Shown here one piece after another: positions 13,386-22,563 of a stretch of DNA of 36,927 nucleotides. Source of the DNA: a virus; the IMG/VR virus record IMGVR_UViG_3300035138_000014, positions 1 through 36,927 of that record; one strand, 5' to 3'. Below the pieces are notes generated by a model. That model was not told the origin of the DNA and did no database searches. It saw only the letters and a program-made list of their open reading frames with translations. The translations under genes and the position numbers were made by a program. How positions within the stretch are numbered: position 1 is the stretch's first letter; each line of letters opens with the position of its first letter.

Positions 13386-16300
13386 TGGCTGACGGGATCA
13401 CACAAGCACAAAAAGAATTTCAGGATATTATCAAACGGCTTGAGGAATTAAAGTCCGGTTCTGCATTGACAACAGAAAATATACCGACTCCGAAAGTTCT
13501 TACGTCTACACAAGCGAAAGACTACGGTATGGATATCGATATGCCGGACGACTGGTTCATGGAAGTCATGCCTTCTCCGGCCGGTGTTGAGCCGGAGATT
13601 AAGTTCATAGCACCTGATCTGCAGGAATATAATCCGGCTGATATCTATGTAGATGAACAGGGAACGTGGATGCCTTCTCAGCAATACAATATCCTGGAGC
13701 AAAGAAAACAGACTGAGACTGTTGAAATGTTCAAGCGTCTATATCCTGATGAATTTACTGGAGATATTGATGAGATATACCGAACAGGTGAAATCGTATC
13801 GCGGTTCGAGGATGAAGCGTTCTTTAATGAATTTCTAACGAAGGTTTATTCCGGTGGACAAACGCCAGAATCTACAAGGCTTTTACAATTCGTCATGCCG
13901 GAAGCTACTCAGGACGATATACGTGAGTTTTTCTCCGGCGCCGGTGGGGTATATGAGATCCCGGGACTCTTAATGAAGGCGTTACCTCATGTGGTCACGG
14001 AGGATACAGTTGATGTAATGATTGACTTCTTTGTAGAAAATCCTGAGAACCTCCGGTCTGCATTAATAACAACCGGTAGAAATGAGCAAACCGAAAATGT
14101 TGTTAAAGCAATATATCCTGGCATTACTGACAGGCAGATAAAAAATTACTTTGATCCTTACTGGAGGGAACATGAGAAAGCAGCTAAAAAAGTACCTGGT
14201 TGGCTTGGTGCGCTGGCTTCTGGTATGGGTGAACTCACTTCTATGGTCGGAGGTCTTTCCAGGATAGTAGGGGCTGATGGTGTAGCTGAGAATATGGCTC
14301 AGTCTACAGACTGGTGGCACGCCTATATGCCTGAAGATACATTAGGTGAGTTTGAATGGAGCCACTTAATGAACCCTATCTGGTGGCAGAACAGGGTTTT
14401 ACCGATGGTGCCTTCCTTATATGTATTAGGTGTGACCTCTGTTGCTGGTGCTGGTTGGGCTACTGCCGGAACTGCTGGTAAACTTGGCGCATTCGGTCAA
14501 ACAGTTCTTGGTAAAACTCTGGCTTATGGAACTGGAGCTTTGTCTGGAGCTACCGTATCACGTTTAATGGAATCAGGTATGGAGTCTGGGGCTGCCTATG
14601 ATGAAGCAATAGCAAGAGGCTTGACTTCAGATGAAGCGAAAGAGGTTTCCGATAAAGTATTCTGGGATAACATGAAACTCGTTGGACTGGATGCTGCTCA
14701 GTTGGCATTAGCTTTAGCACCTAATCCTCTTGTTAAATATTCTGGGTTAATCAATAAAGGACTTGCGAAAACAATTACAGTTGGAGGTAAATTAGTTGGT
14801 GTTGGATTAACCGAAGGTGGTGAAGAAGTCTATCAGGAGATCATAAAGAAGAAAGCCTTTGGTGAAGAAATTACATGGACTCCTGAAATGACCGAAGTCT
14901 TTGCATTGGGTAGCCTGGCAGGACTTGGCTTTGCCGGTGGCGCACACGCTATTTCAAGAGCCAAGGGAAACATATACGAGTCAATGACTACCGAAGAGAA
15001 GAAGGCTTTTAACGAGGCTAAATCTGAAAGCATATCATCGGGGGAATCTCCTGAAGTAGCGGAACAAAAAGGTTTTGATGCAGTTACCGATATGTCAAAG
15101 GAAAAGGTTGAAGAGGTAATTGACAGGACTGAGAGAGAGATAGCATTTGAGCAGATAAAAGATAAGACCGAAGCCGATAAGATAGTCTTTGAAAGACAAA
15201 CGCAAGTAACCCCACCTGAAACGCAAGAGATGTCTACTGAATTAAGAGAGTTACATGAACATCCAGCAAGGCTTTCTCGTTTTGGTGCTGAATATGCAGA
15301 GACTCAACGCTATGGCAGTAAGGAACTAGATGCACAGATAAATGATTACCTAAATAAATTAAAAAACTATGCTGAAAAGAATAACCCAAAATATTTACCA
15401 GAAATTAATGCGCTAATCCGTGAGGCAGAAGAGGGTAGTATTAGTGAGGCAGTTATATCTAACGAGAGGGTTCTACAGAAACTTCATGGTGATGAATCTG
15501 TACAAGTCGATGAAGCCATAAAATCATTAACTGAAACTGCTATAAGAATACCAGAACAAGCTCGTGTACCAAGTGTACAAGGAGTACCGGAGCCGTCTAT
15601 ACCGGAAGAGGTGTCTCCAGAAATCCCTTTGATTGAAGAGGTTGACGAATCGACTGATCCGGTTGATGCGACTTTAGCTCACATATCATTCGAGGGTGAT
15701 AGAAGAAGTCTAATCGAATCTGTTGTTAAAGGCTGGAGAAATGCTAAAACTCAGTGGTTAGATAGATTATATCCTATTGATCGGTTTACTAATGAAGCAT
15801 TAAAAGGTAATGTTGAACTTTCATTTGAAGAAAATCCTTACCTGATGGCTCGTATGCTTGAAGGTGTAATGAGTAAGGCAAATAACTTCATTGAGAAGGG
15901 TACGTTTGGACGTAAGTTTTGGAAGAAAGTAAAAGGTAAAGCCGTACCAAATTATACCGGTGAAGGTCTTGAAACTATATTCAGGGAAGTAAATAGTATC
16001 GCAAACTGGAAAGATTTTTCAGCTTATGTTACCGCATTACACGCCTTAGAGCTTTCGAATTATGATATAACTACTGGATTAAGTCCAGATGTCGCAGTTG
16101 CTACTATTACCAAATTAAATGAAAAAAATCCTGAGTTTAAGGGATTGGCTGATAGATTATATCAATACCAGTCCAGGTTACTTGATTACATTCAGGAGTC
16201 GGGGTTAATCGATCAGGAATTAAGAGATAAACTTAATGCTAAATATTTTGCCTATGTGCCTTTTTACAGAGTATTAGAAGATGTCCAAGCTAAAGGTTAC

Positions 16301-19300
16301 ATGGGTAAGAAGATGGCGAATATTGCCAAGCAGATTAAGCGAATTAAAGGGTCTGAGAAAACCATAATCAATCCTCTTGAAAGTATTGTTAAGAATACCT
16401 ATGCTCTTATCAATGCTGCGGATCGTAACCAAGTCGGTATTTTGATGGCAAGGTTAGTCAATGAAAATCCTGAACTGGCTACGATGTTTGAACCGATAAA
16501 AACACCGATCTCGAAAGTGGCAACTGTTACCGCTAAAGAACTCGGTATCGATATCGAAGGTCTGAATGAAGATGAGATGGAGGGTGTATTCAATATTTTC
16601 CGCCCTTCGATGCGTATAGACAAAGACGTTGCTACCGTGATGATTGATGGTAAAAGAAAGTTCTTCAGAGTAGAACCCGAACTAAGGAATGCGTTACTTG
16701 CTGTAGATGATACGAATTGGGGAATTATCGGAGCTTTATTATCTTACCCTGCCAAATGGCTACGTGCTGGTGCTACCCTGAGTCCTGACTTTATGGCCCG
16801 TAATCCTGCCAGAGATCAAATGACAGCCTTCGTTTATTCGAAGTATGGATTTCTACCTGGGATAGATTTTCTTAGGGGAATTGCTAATGTACTTGGTAGA
16901 ACAAAAACCTATGAACTTTATAAATCATCCGGTGCCGAACATTCGATGCTTGTTAGTCTTGACAGAGATTATCTACAAAAGTCTTTCAATGAGGTAATGT
17001 CAGGTAAGAAATTCACAGACTATGTAAAACATCCACTTAGATTATTACAAATAGTGAGTGAATTAAATGAAAAAGCTACAAGGGTAGGTGAGTTTGCTAA
17101 AGGTATACGAAGGGGTGCGACACCACTTGAAGCCGGTTTATCATCCAGGGAAGTGACTCTTGACTTTGCCAAAGCAGGTAATCAAGCAAGAGCCTTGAAT
17201 AGTATCATAGCGTTTTTCAATGCGAATATTCGAGGTTGGGACCGGATGATAACTGCCTTCAAGGAACATCCTGTCAAGACATCTACTAAAGTTTTTATTG
17301 GTATTACATTACCATCAATTATTCTTTATGGCATAAACAAGGATGATCCCAGATGGAAGGAAATACCTCAATGGCAAAAGGACTTATTCTGGATAATAAT
17401 GACTGAAGATTATATCTACCGAATTCCTAAACCTTTTGAGTTAGGAATAATCTTCGGTTCTGTGTTTGAGAGATTCTTGGAGTACATGGACAATCAGGAA
17501 CCGGATATGTTAGGCGAAACCTTCAGCAATGTTGCTGAAGCAGGACTGCCAGGATTCTTACCAACAGCTATACTTCCGATTATTGAAAACTGGACTAATT
17601 ATAGTTTCTTCCGAGATAGAGAAATTGTACCAGAATCCAGACAACAGTATATACCGGAACTTCAATATACAAGATATACTTCAGAGGCAGCAAAGAAAAT
17701 AGGTGATCTTACAAATTATTCTCCGGCAAAAATAGAGAATCTTATTAATGGCTGGACTGGTACTCTAGGAAGATATGGATTAAATATAGTAGATTCAGTT
17801 CTTAAAGGAACTGGCATTACGCCTGATATTGCCGAACCAACTCCGAAGCTTGCAGATTATCCTTTAGCGAGAGCTTTTGTTATAAGAAATCCTTATGGTT
17901 CTTCGAGTGAAAGCGTTAATAGATTCTATAAGATCACTGAAGAATATACCGAGAATGAGAATTATCTCCAGGAAATGCTTAAAAGTGAGGACATAGAAAA
18001 CTTTGAATCATTCAAATTAAAACATCCTGAACTTTTATTCTTTTCAGACTGGGAAACAGGCGAAGGTTATTCAGCTACAGCCAGATATCTCAGGCGTGTA
18101 TCTAATGAACTTAGTGACATAACAAAAGAAGAAGATAAAATATACGAATCAGATACATTAAACGCAGATCAGAAACGCGAAAAAATCGACAAACTTGAGA
18201 TGGCTAAGACTGAAATAACCCGGAGGGCTTTAGAGAATATTTACGGTTCTGATATATTAGAAACCCAGTTGAAGGAACTTGAGAATAAATTGGGACAGAT
18301 AAAAGGTGAAGTCCCTATCCTTTCAATAGATGAACCGGAAATAAATTCAATGAAGGATTTATATAGCGACTCTAATTATTTATTAGAGATGGTTACTTCT
18401 GAGGATTTATCTTCATACTCTCCTATATGGCAGTCTAGGATACAGACCGATGAAATAAAAAATACCTTAAAAGCATTGCCAAGCGTTGCACCATATCAAA
18501 TAAATGCGTATCCGGAAGAAGGTGATACATATATAGAACTCTATAAACAATGGCAGGAAAGGTCAAAGATCACTGATCTTGAAGAGTTAAAAGCGTTTGA
18601 CTCAAATCCGTATACTAAAAATTCCTACATGGGAAATCTAACTAAACAACAACTCTACGCTCTTGACCTTTATCACAAAGCAACTACGAAAGAAGAGAAA
18701 CAAGATATACTTGAGCAATACCCTATAATTGCACAGGACTCAAGGGAGGCATATCTTGCCAGTCATCACGAAGAGAATGCTCTGTATGCGTTGTGGGGAC
18801 AGAGTAAGCTATACTCCAAAGCTGCCTATGAGAAACTGAAGTCTCTATCGAATGAGTTTGACATTCCTTACAATGCCATATCTGATACTTTACCACCGGA
18901 AGATATAGCAGATTCCTACTTTGAATACCTAGAAACCTCAGACCAGTATGGTTCTCAAAGCCCTCAGATTAAACTCATGCTCTACAATAATGATGAACTA
19001 AGAAAATATCTTAGCAGAGCAAGGATTGATACTGATCCAAGAATACTTCAATTCAATGTAGACTGGTACGAAGAGAATAATCTTTATGATTCATACTCTG
19101 ATACTGAGTCTGAAAACTATATACCAGTTGACAGAATGCGAGCAAATGCCAGAGATATATTAAAGACAAGGACAAACGAATCAGGTGAAACTTACGGAGA
19201 AGCATTAAGGCGGGTTGAAGCCATCAGAAAAGAAATACCTGACGAATATATAAATGATTACATCTATTACTACGAGCATCTTTCCGAAACTTTGGAACGT

Positions 19301-19432
19301 AAGATATGGCTTCTTGATAACGATGATTACTACAATGATATCTGGTTGGGATTATTGGGAAGGGAACCTGTATCATTACCTAAACAGAGTATATATCCAT
19401 ACCAGCTAGAAGCAATCGGCAAAGCTAGATAA
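13385..19432 (+). CDS. Giant virion protein with LPD38-like region (2015 aa), putative ejection protein
   Basis: The largest gene, GTG start. Residues about 1-330 are acidic with several short PD/FF blocks. About 330-540 is Gly/Ala-rich and hydrophobic (LGVTSVAGAGWATAGTAGKL, LAGLGFAGGAHAISRAKG), typical of membrane-active ejection proteins. About 770-1290 includes RLYPIDRFTNEALKG and SPDFMARNPARDQMTAF, like large polyvalent-protein-associated domain 38. The C-terminal 700 residues are helical and charged. The position between portal and capsid and the absence of a tape measure suggest an internal protein injected with the DNA. The function is inferred from architecture. Confidence 0.7.
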   Translation: MADGITQAQKEFQDIIKRLEELKSGSALTTENIPTPKVLTSTQAKDYGMDIDMPDDWFMEVMPSPAGVEPEIKFIAPDLQEYNPADIYVDEQGTWMPSQQYNILEQRKQTETVEMFKRLYPDEFTGDIDEIYRTGEIVSRFEDEAFFNEFLTKVYSGGQTPESTRLLQFVMPEATQDDIREFFSGAGGVYEIPGLLMKALPHVVTEDTVDVMIDFFVENPENLRSALITTGRNEQTENVVKAIYPGITDRQIKNYFDPYWREHEKAAKKVPGWLGALASGMGELTSMVGGLSRIVGADGVAENMAQSTDWWHAYMPEDTLGEFEWSHLMNPIWWQNRVLPMVPSLYVLGVTSVAGAGWATAGTAGKLGAFGQTVLGKTLAYGTGALSGATVSRLMESGMESGAAYDEAIARGLTSDEAKEVSDKVFWDNMKLVGLDAAQLALALAPNPLVKYSGLINKGLAKTITVGGKLVGVGLTEGGEEVYQEIIKKKAFGEEITWTPEMTEVFALGSLAGLGFAGGAHAISRAKGNIYESMTTEEKKAFNEAKSESISSGESPEVAEQKGFDAVTDMSKEKVEEVIDRTEREIAFEQIKDKTEADKIVFERQTQVTPPETQEMSTELRELHEHPARLSRFGAEYAETQRYGSKELDAQINDYLNKLKNYAEKNNPKYLPEINALIREAEEGSISEAVISNERVLQKLHGDESVQVDEAIKSLTETAIRIPEQARVPSVQGVPEPSIPEEVSPEIPLIEEVDESTDPVDATLAHISFEGDRRSLIESVVKGWRNAKTQWLDRLYPIDRFTNEALKGNVELSFEENPYLMARMLEGVMSKANNFIEKGTFGRKFWKKVKGKAVPNYTGEGLETIFREVNSIANWKDFSAYVTALHALELSNYDITTGLSPDVAVATITKLNEKNPEFKGLADRLYQYQSRLLDYIQESGLIDQELRDKLNAKYFAYVPFYRVLEDVQAKGYMGKKMANIAKQIKRIKGSEKTIINPLESIVKNTYALINAADRNQVGILMARLVNENPELATMFEPIKTPISKVATVTAKELGIDIEGLNEDEMEGVFNIFRPSMRIDKDVATVMIDGKRKFFRVEPELRNALLAVDDTNWGIIGALLSYPAKWLRAGATLSPDFMARNPARDQMTAFVYSKYGFLPGIDFLRGIANVLGRTKTYELYKSSGAEHSMLVSLDRDYLQKSFNEVMSGKKFTDYVKHPLRLLQIVSELNEKATRVGEFAKGIRRGATPLEAGLSSREVTLDFAKAGNQARALNSIIAFFNANIRGWDRMITAFKEHPVKTSTKVFIGITLPSIILYGINKDDPRWKEIPQWQKDLFWIIMTEDYIYRIPKPFELGIIFGSVFERFLEYMDNQEPDMLGETFSNVAEAGLPGFLPTAILPIIENWTNYSFFRDREIVPESRQQYIPELQYTRYTSEAAKKIGDLTNYSPAKIENLINGWTGTLGRYGLNIVDSVLKGTGITPDIAEPTPKLADYPLARAFVIRNPYGSSSESVNRFYKITEEYTENENYLQEMLKSEDIENFESFKLKHPELLFFSDWETGEGYSATARYLRRVSNELSDITKEEDKIYESDTLNADQKREKIDKLEMAKTEITRRALENIYGSDILETQLKELENKLGQIKGEVPILSIDEPEINSMKDLYSDSNYLLEMVTSEDLSSYSPIWQSRIQTDEIKNTLKALPSVAPYQINAYPEEGDTYIELYKQWQERSKITDLEELKAFDSNPYTKNSYMGNLTKQQLYALDLYHKATTKEEKQDILEQYPIIAQDSREAYLASHHEENALYALWGQSKLYSKAAYEKLKSLSNEFDIPYNAISDTLPPEDIADSYFEYLETSDQYGSQSPQIKLMLYNNDELRKYLSRARIDTDPRILQFNVDWYEENNLYDSYSDTESENYIPVDRMRANARDILKTRTNESGETYGEALRRVEAIRKEIPDEYINDYIYYYEHLSETLERKIWLLDNDDYYNDIWLGLLGREPVSLPKQSIYPYQLEAIGKAR

Positions 19433-19433
19433 T

Positions 19434-19652
19434 CTAACTTTTTTTTGAGAATACATATCTACCGATAAAAAATCCAGTTAATAAGCCTATTCCTATAAGA
19501 CTTGGAATGAGCCACTTAATAGCAAGAATACCCAAAACTACATAAAACAGCATTGGCATTACCATGTTAGTAATAACGTGTTTCTTGTAAGAACGCTTAT
19601 CACTATCGAATTCTATCTTTGATATTACTTCTTTAATCGGATCATCTTTCAT
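19434..19652 (-). CDS. Two-TM micro-protein on the opposite strand (72 aa)
   Basis: Convergent with the giant gene, with one base between their stops. A soluble N-terminus (MKDDPIKEVISKIEFDSDKR) is followed by two hydrophobic spans (MVMPMLFYVVLGILAI and LIPSLIGIGLLTGFFIGRY). ATG 19652 is chosen because the promoter's predicted start falls only about 4-5 nt upstream. GTG 19673 would lie inside the -10. It may be a superinfection or lysis-timing factor. That is speculation. Confidence 0.55.
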   Translation of the reverse strand: MKDDPIKEVISKIEFDSDKRSYKKHVITNMVMPMLFYVVLGILAIKWLIPSLIGIGLLTGFFIGRYVFSKKS

Positions 19653-19663
19653 CGTAATCAATA

Positions 19664-19691
19664 ATAATATCACAACTTAACAATTTGTCAA
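19664..19691 (-). promoter_or_regulatory. Near-consensus sigma70 promoter giving a leaderless mRNA
   Basis: TTGACA (19691-19686), 16 nt, then TATTAT (19669-19664) on this strand, 11 of 12 consensus bases. Only 11 nt separate the -10 from ATG 19652 and no SD fits between them. Confidence 0.65.
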
Positions 19692-19709
19692 CGAGAACAG
19701 ACGTTCTAT

Positions 19710-19733
19710 ACCGGCTTTACGAGCCGGTTTTTT
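19710..19733 (+). terminator. Rho-independent terminator before the scaffold/capsid genes
   Basis: ACCGGCT, loop TTACG, AGCCGGT, then TTTTTT. This is a 7-bp GC-rich stem with a perfect T tract. It separates the giant gene from the capsid block, so capsid transcription either reads through or uses a promoter I do not see. Confidence 0.85.
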
Positions 19734-19764
19734 AGTTCCAAATAAAAGGAGGGAATAAAAAAAC

Positions 19765-20436
19765 ATGGACGAAACCAACAAAACAAACCAGGACGAACAA
19801 AAGGTGACTTCTGGCAAGAAAAGTGGGAGTACTTCAAAAACGGTATCACTCACTCAAGAAGAACACCAGAAGTTAGTCAATGATGCGAGTGCATCAAGGG
19901 GCAGGGCTGAAAAAGTAAGCTCTCTCGAAAAGGAACTCACGAGGTTGAATGACGAACTTAAATCTAGCACAGATAGATTTAACGAACTTAACAACCGACT
20001 GAATCAAGCTGAACTGGACAAAGTAAAAGACGATCCTGACAAGCTGAAAATCTACCAGACAACACAGGAAGCCACACGGTTAAAGGCTGAAGCTGAAGCT
20101 ATGAGACAGGAAGCTACACGCCTGAAAACCGAAGCGGAAGCTGAAAGAAAACAGCTTGCTCAAGATCAGTTCAATTTCTCTACCGGATATGTTGCTTCGA
20201 AATACGGTCTTGATGTCAACAAATTTGAAGAAACAGCGAAGGGACTTGGAATCAATGAAGCTGCTAAGTTAGAGATTCTGGGTCAACAGATGTCCGGTAA
20301 GGTTGTCCAGCAACAAACTACCTCATGGAGTCCTGATTCTGGAGTGGGTGTAACCAATACGTCTACCGTTATTCGCGGTGACGAATCTCCAAGAGACTAC
20401 ATAAAGAAAGGTCTTGAGGAGAGAGAAAACAAATAA
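19765..20436 (+). CDS. Putative scaffolding protein
   Basis: 223 residues. An N-terminal Lys/Thr/Ser-rich disordered segment is followed by a long coiled coil (about 45-135: KVSSLEKELTRLNDELKSST, LKAEAEAMRQEATRL) and a small C-terminal domain. It lies 11 bp before the capsid gene with an ideal GGAGG. Coiled-coil proteins just before the capsid gene normally guide shell assembly and are then lost. Confidence 0.75.
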   Translation: MDETNKTNQDEQKVTSGKKSGSTSKTVSLTQEEHQKLVNDASASRGRAEKVSSLEKELTRLNDELKSSTDRFNELNNRLNQAELDKVKDDPDKLKIYQTTQEATRLKAEAEAMRQEATRLKTEAEAERKQLAQDQFNFSTGYVASKYGLDVNKFEETAKGLGINEAAKLEILGQQMSGKVVQQQTTSWSPDSGVGVTNTSTVIRGDESPRDYIKKGLEERENK

Positions 20437-20447
20437 GGAGAATGTAA

Positions 20448-21449
20448 ATGGCTAATTCACTCACGGAATTAGAATACCTCTCAAATGACACCCTTAAAAC
20501 CGGTATTGCCAAAACCATTATCACTGAATCACCATTTGCAAGATATATGCCCTGGATCACAGTTCAGGGTAACTCTTACAAATACAACATGGAAACTGTG
20601 GAAGCAGCAGCCCAGTTCTATTCAGTGAATGAACAGTGGCAAGAAAACACTCCTGAGTGGGAACAGAGAACAGCCGACATCACTATTCTTGGCGGTGATG
20701 CTGATACTGATAAATTCATTCAGGATACCAGAAAAGACCAGGATATCAACGCAGCTATTATCGAACTCAAAGCTAAAGCAATAGCCAGGAAACTTGAAGC
20801 TCATGCAATACTCGGACGAACAACTGCACTTGGGACATATAGCACAGCCAAGTCATTTAAGGGACTTGCTCTGCTTCTCGCTGAATGCGAAACCTCATCC
20901 ACAACCGATCTTGATGGTCTTAATAATACTCAGGTTTATGCCTGCCATGCGACAAGTGCAGTACTCACGCTCGATATGATGGATGAGCTGAAATCCAGGG
21001 TAAAACCATCTGAAAATGTTTTGTTCATAATGAATACACAACACCGCAATAAACTGGCAAGCCTAGCAAGGGCAGCTGGAAACAACCTCACCGTTGCTGA
21101 CGGTAAACTTGGTATGCCTGTCGAGTATTGGGGTACTAATCCTATACTGATATGCGATCATATACCCAACAATATTCAGGACGGTTCTTCAAGCGTTCTT
21201 GCTATTGCTTCTTACGACAATACAGCAAGAGCTTCCGGCTATGACAATTCACTGATCTTTGCTGTGAGATTTGATGAGGTCGATGGTCTCTGCGGTCTGC
21301 TTGGTGGAAACATGATGGAAATCGAACATTTCGACAAACTGGAAACCAAGCACGCCCTGAGAGACAGAATCTATCTGTATCCTGGTATGGCGTTATTCAA
21401 CAAACTCGCTGCTGCTGTAATGATTAACGTCCAATATGCTGCTGCTTAA
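20448..21449 (+). CDS. Major capsid protein
   Basis: 333 residues, SD AAGGAG, straight after the scaffold. It opens MANSLTELEYLSNDTLKTGI and has a long helix (INAAIIELKAKAIARKLEAH) like the spine helix of HK97-fold capsids. It then has a GLALLLAECETS region and a C-terminal stretch DRIYLYPGMALFNKLAAAVM. Assignment rests on position, length and layout; I cannot name the subfamily. Confidence 0.8.
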   Translation: MANSLTELEYLSNDTLKTGIAKTIITESPFARYMPWITVQGNSYKYNMETVEAAAQFYSVNEQWQENTPEWEQRTADITILGGDADTDKFIQDTRKDQDINAAIIELKAKAIARKLEAHAILGRTTALGTYSTAKSFKGLALLLAECETSSTTDLDGLNNTQVYACHATSAVLTLDMMDELKSRVKPSENVLFIMNTQHRNKLASLARAAGNNLTVADGKLGMPVEYWGTNPILICDHIPNNIQDGSSSVLAIASYDNTARASGYDNSLIFAVRFDEVDGLCGLLGGNMMEIEHFDKLETKHALRDRIYLYPGMALFNKLAAAVMINVQYAAA

Positions 21450-21484
21450 ACCTGACTTTATAAAATAACGCGGAGGAAACATAA

Positions 21485-21886
21485 ATGGCTTTAACAGAAG
21501 GAACTAGAGTTATCGTTGCCGGAGTACCGCCTCAAGGAATCAGAATGCCCTGTGCCGAAGATGTGAAGGTCGGTGATCTTCTCGGCATTGATTCTGACGG
21601 TAAAGTATTTCCGGTAGACAGTGACGATGCTGAACATGGGCGTTTGGTAGCAGGTACGGACGGAAATACCACAAAGGATTGCACTTGCTATCTACTCGCT
21701 GTCATTGATGGCTTTACCAGTGGAACGGAGGCTGCTGCAATTTATCCATCGGGTACTGCCGGATCCTACACCGAAACCGCCGATACTGATGCCGGAGATT
21801 CTAACGAGATCGTTGGCTACGTTATGACCGAAACAATGATTCTTGTACTTCCTGGTATCAGGGCTGACAGCGTAGTCGCTACTTAA
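21485..21886 (+). CDS. Putative capsid decoration/stabilising protein
   Basis: 133 residues. An all-beta, Gly/Asp-rich sequence (VKVGDLLGIDSDGKVFPVD) resembles DUF2190-like or head-decoration proteins found after capsid genes. GCGGAGG is 8 nt upstream. A G-rich hairpin follows the stop. Confidence 0.55.
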   Translation: MALTEGTRVIVAGVPPQGIRMPCAEDVKVGDLLGIDSDGKVFPVDSDDAEHGRLVAGTDGNTTKDCTCYLLAVIDGFTSGTEAAAIYPSGTAGSYTETADTDAGDSNEIVGYVMTETMILVLPGIRADSVVAT

Positions 21887-21896
21887 ATCTGAAAAC

Positions 21897-21920
21897 GGGG
21901 GGTGGGGAAACTCACCCCCC
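21897..21920 (+). promoter_or_regulatory. Strong G/C hairpin between capsid-block genes
   Basis: GGGGGGTG (21897-21904), loop GGGAAACT, CACCCCCC (21913-21920). A perfect 8-bp GC stem without a T tract, so it is more likely an mRNA 3'-end stabiliser or partial attenuator than a full terminator. It would protect the abundant capsid message. Confidence 0.65.
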
Positions 21921-21929
21921 GGGGGAAAT

Positions 21930-22154
21930 ATGTTTTGTGAAACAGTGAAAATCGAATGTCCCATGAAAAAACAGGAATGTGATACCTGTCTCTTAAAACA
22001 TTCGTGGACAAAGCTCGGATTGGATATCGAAGAAAACCATATAAAAAATTACTCGAATATCGATGAGATATTCAAAGATTATCCGAGTTTAATGTCAAAA
22101 GACAAATATCCGGTATTGATCGAGAAGTGGCAAACAATCGATATAACTGGTTAA
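21930..22154 (+). CDS. Hypothetical Cys-containing protein (74 aa)
   Basis: MFCETVKIECPMKKQECDTC contains five Cys in 20 residues, a likely metal site. The rest is helical and acidic. GGGGG upstream acts as a poor SD next to the hairpin. Not recognised. Confidence 0.6.
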   Translation: MFCETVKIECPMKKQECDTCLLKHSWTKLGLDIEENHIKNYSNIDEIFKDYPSLMSKDKYPVLIEKWQTIDITG

Positions 22155-22166
22155 AGGAAGTGAAAT

Positions 22167-22403
22167 ATGTCTGAGATACCAACGATTACAATTTCCGAAT
22201 TTAAGCTACTTAAAGTAAAGGAAATCAAAGAGATGAAGTCCTGCGAAATAATCAGTGACGGTGAATATCTCTGTACTGTTGTAATACCTCCGAAAAACGG
22301 AGGTATTACAATAACCGATCATATCAGAGCAAGGGCTGAACAGGCTGGCTTTTCTGGAAATTCAGTCGGAGGTAAGGAATATTCTCACATAAAAGGAGGA
22401 TAG
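22167..22403 (+). CDS. Hypothetical protein (78 aa) containing a coding hairpin
   Basis: SD AAAGGAAG precedes ATG 22167. VKEIKEMKSCEIISDGEYLC is followed by VVIPPKNGGITI, which is encoded by a 14-bp perfect inverted repeat, and then a Gly-rich end (HIKGG). Function unknown. Confidence 0.6.
   Translation: MSEIPTITISEFKLLKVKEIKEMKSCEIISDGEYLCTVVIPPKNGGITITDHIRARAEQAGFSGNSVGGKEYSHIKGG
22279..22311 (+). repeat. 14-bp perfect inverted repeat inside a gene
   Basis: TTGTAATACCTCCG (22279-22292), loop AAAAA, CGGAGGTATTACAA (22298-22311). All 14 pairs are Watson-Crick. The 3' arm contains CGGAGGT, an SD-like string that the stem would hide. Confidence 0.9.
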
Positions 22404-22404
22404 T

Positions 22405-22563
22405 ATGCCGTACACAAAAGACCAATTAAGGCTGTTCGGCATAGCTCTTTCGATGAAGGAAGGGAAAACTCCATATTCCTACAGTAAGGCTGCTGCCGAT
22501 ATAGCAAAAAGTACATCTATCGATACACTCAAAAGGATGATAGATGAAGGGGTAAAGAAATGA
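22405..22563 (+). CDS. Small hypothetical protein (52 aa)
   Basis: AAAGGAGGATAG precedes ATG 22405. The sequence MPYTKDQLRLFGIALSMKEG then YSKAAADIAKSTSIDTLKRM is a helical, DNA-binding-like pattern common next to phage capsid genes. Its stop overlaps the next ATG (ATGA). Confidence 0.6.
   Translation: MPYTKDQLRLFGIALSMKEGKTPYSYSKAAADIAKSTSIDTLKRMIDEGVKK

Noticed and set aside
19426-19448. Possible terminator after the giant gene (TAGA-TAA-TCTA plus T8)
   Set aside because: A 4-bp AT stem is too weak; the T run also codes the Lys end of the convergent gene. The strong stem at 19710 is the better stop.
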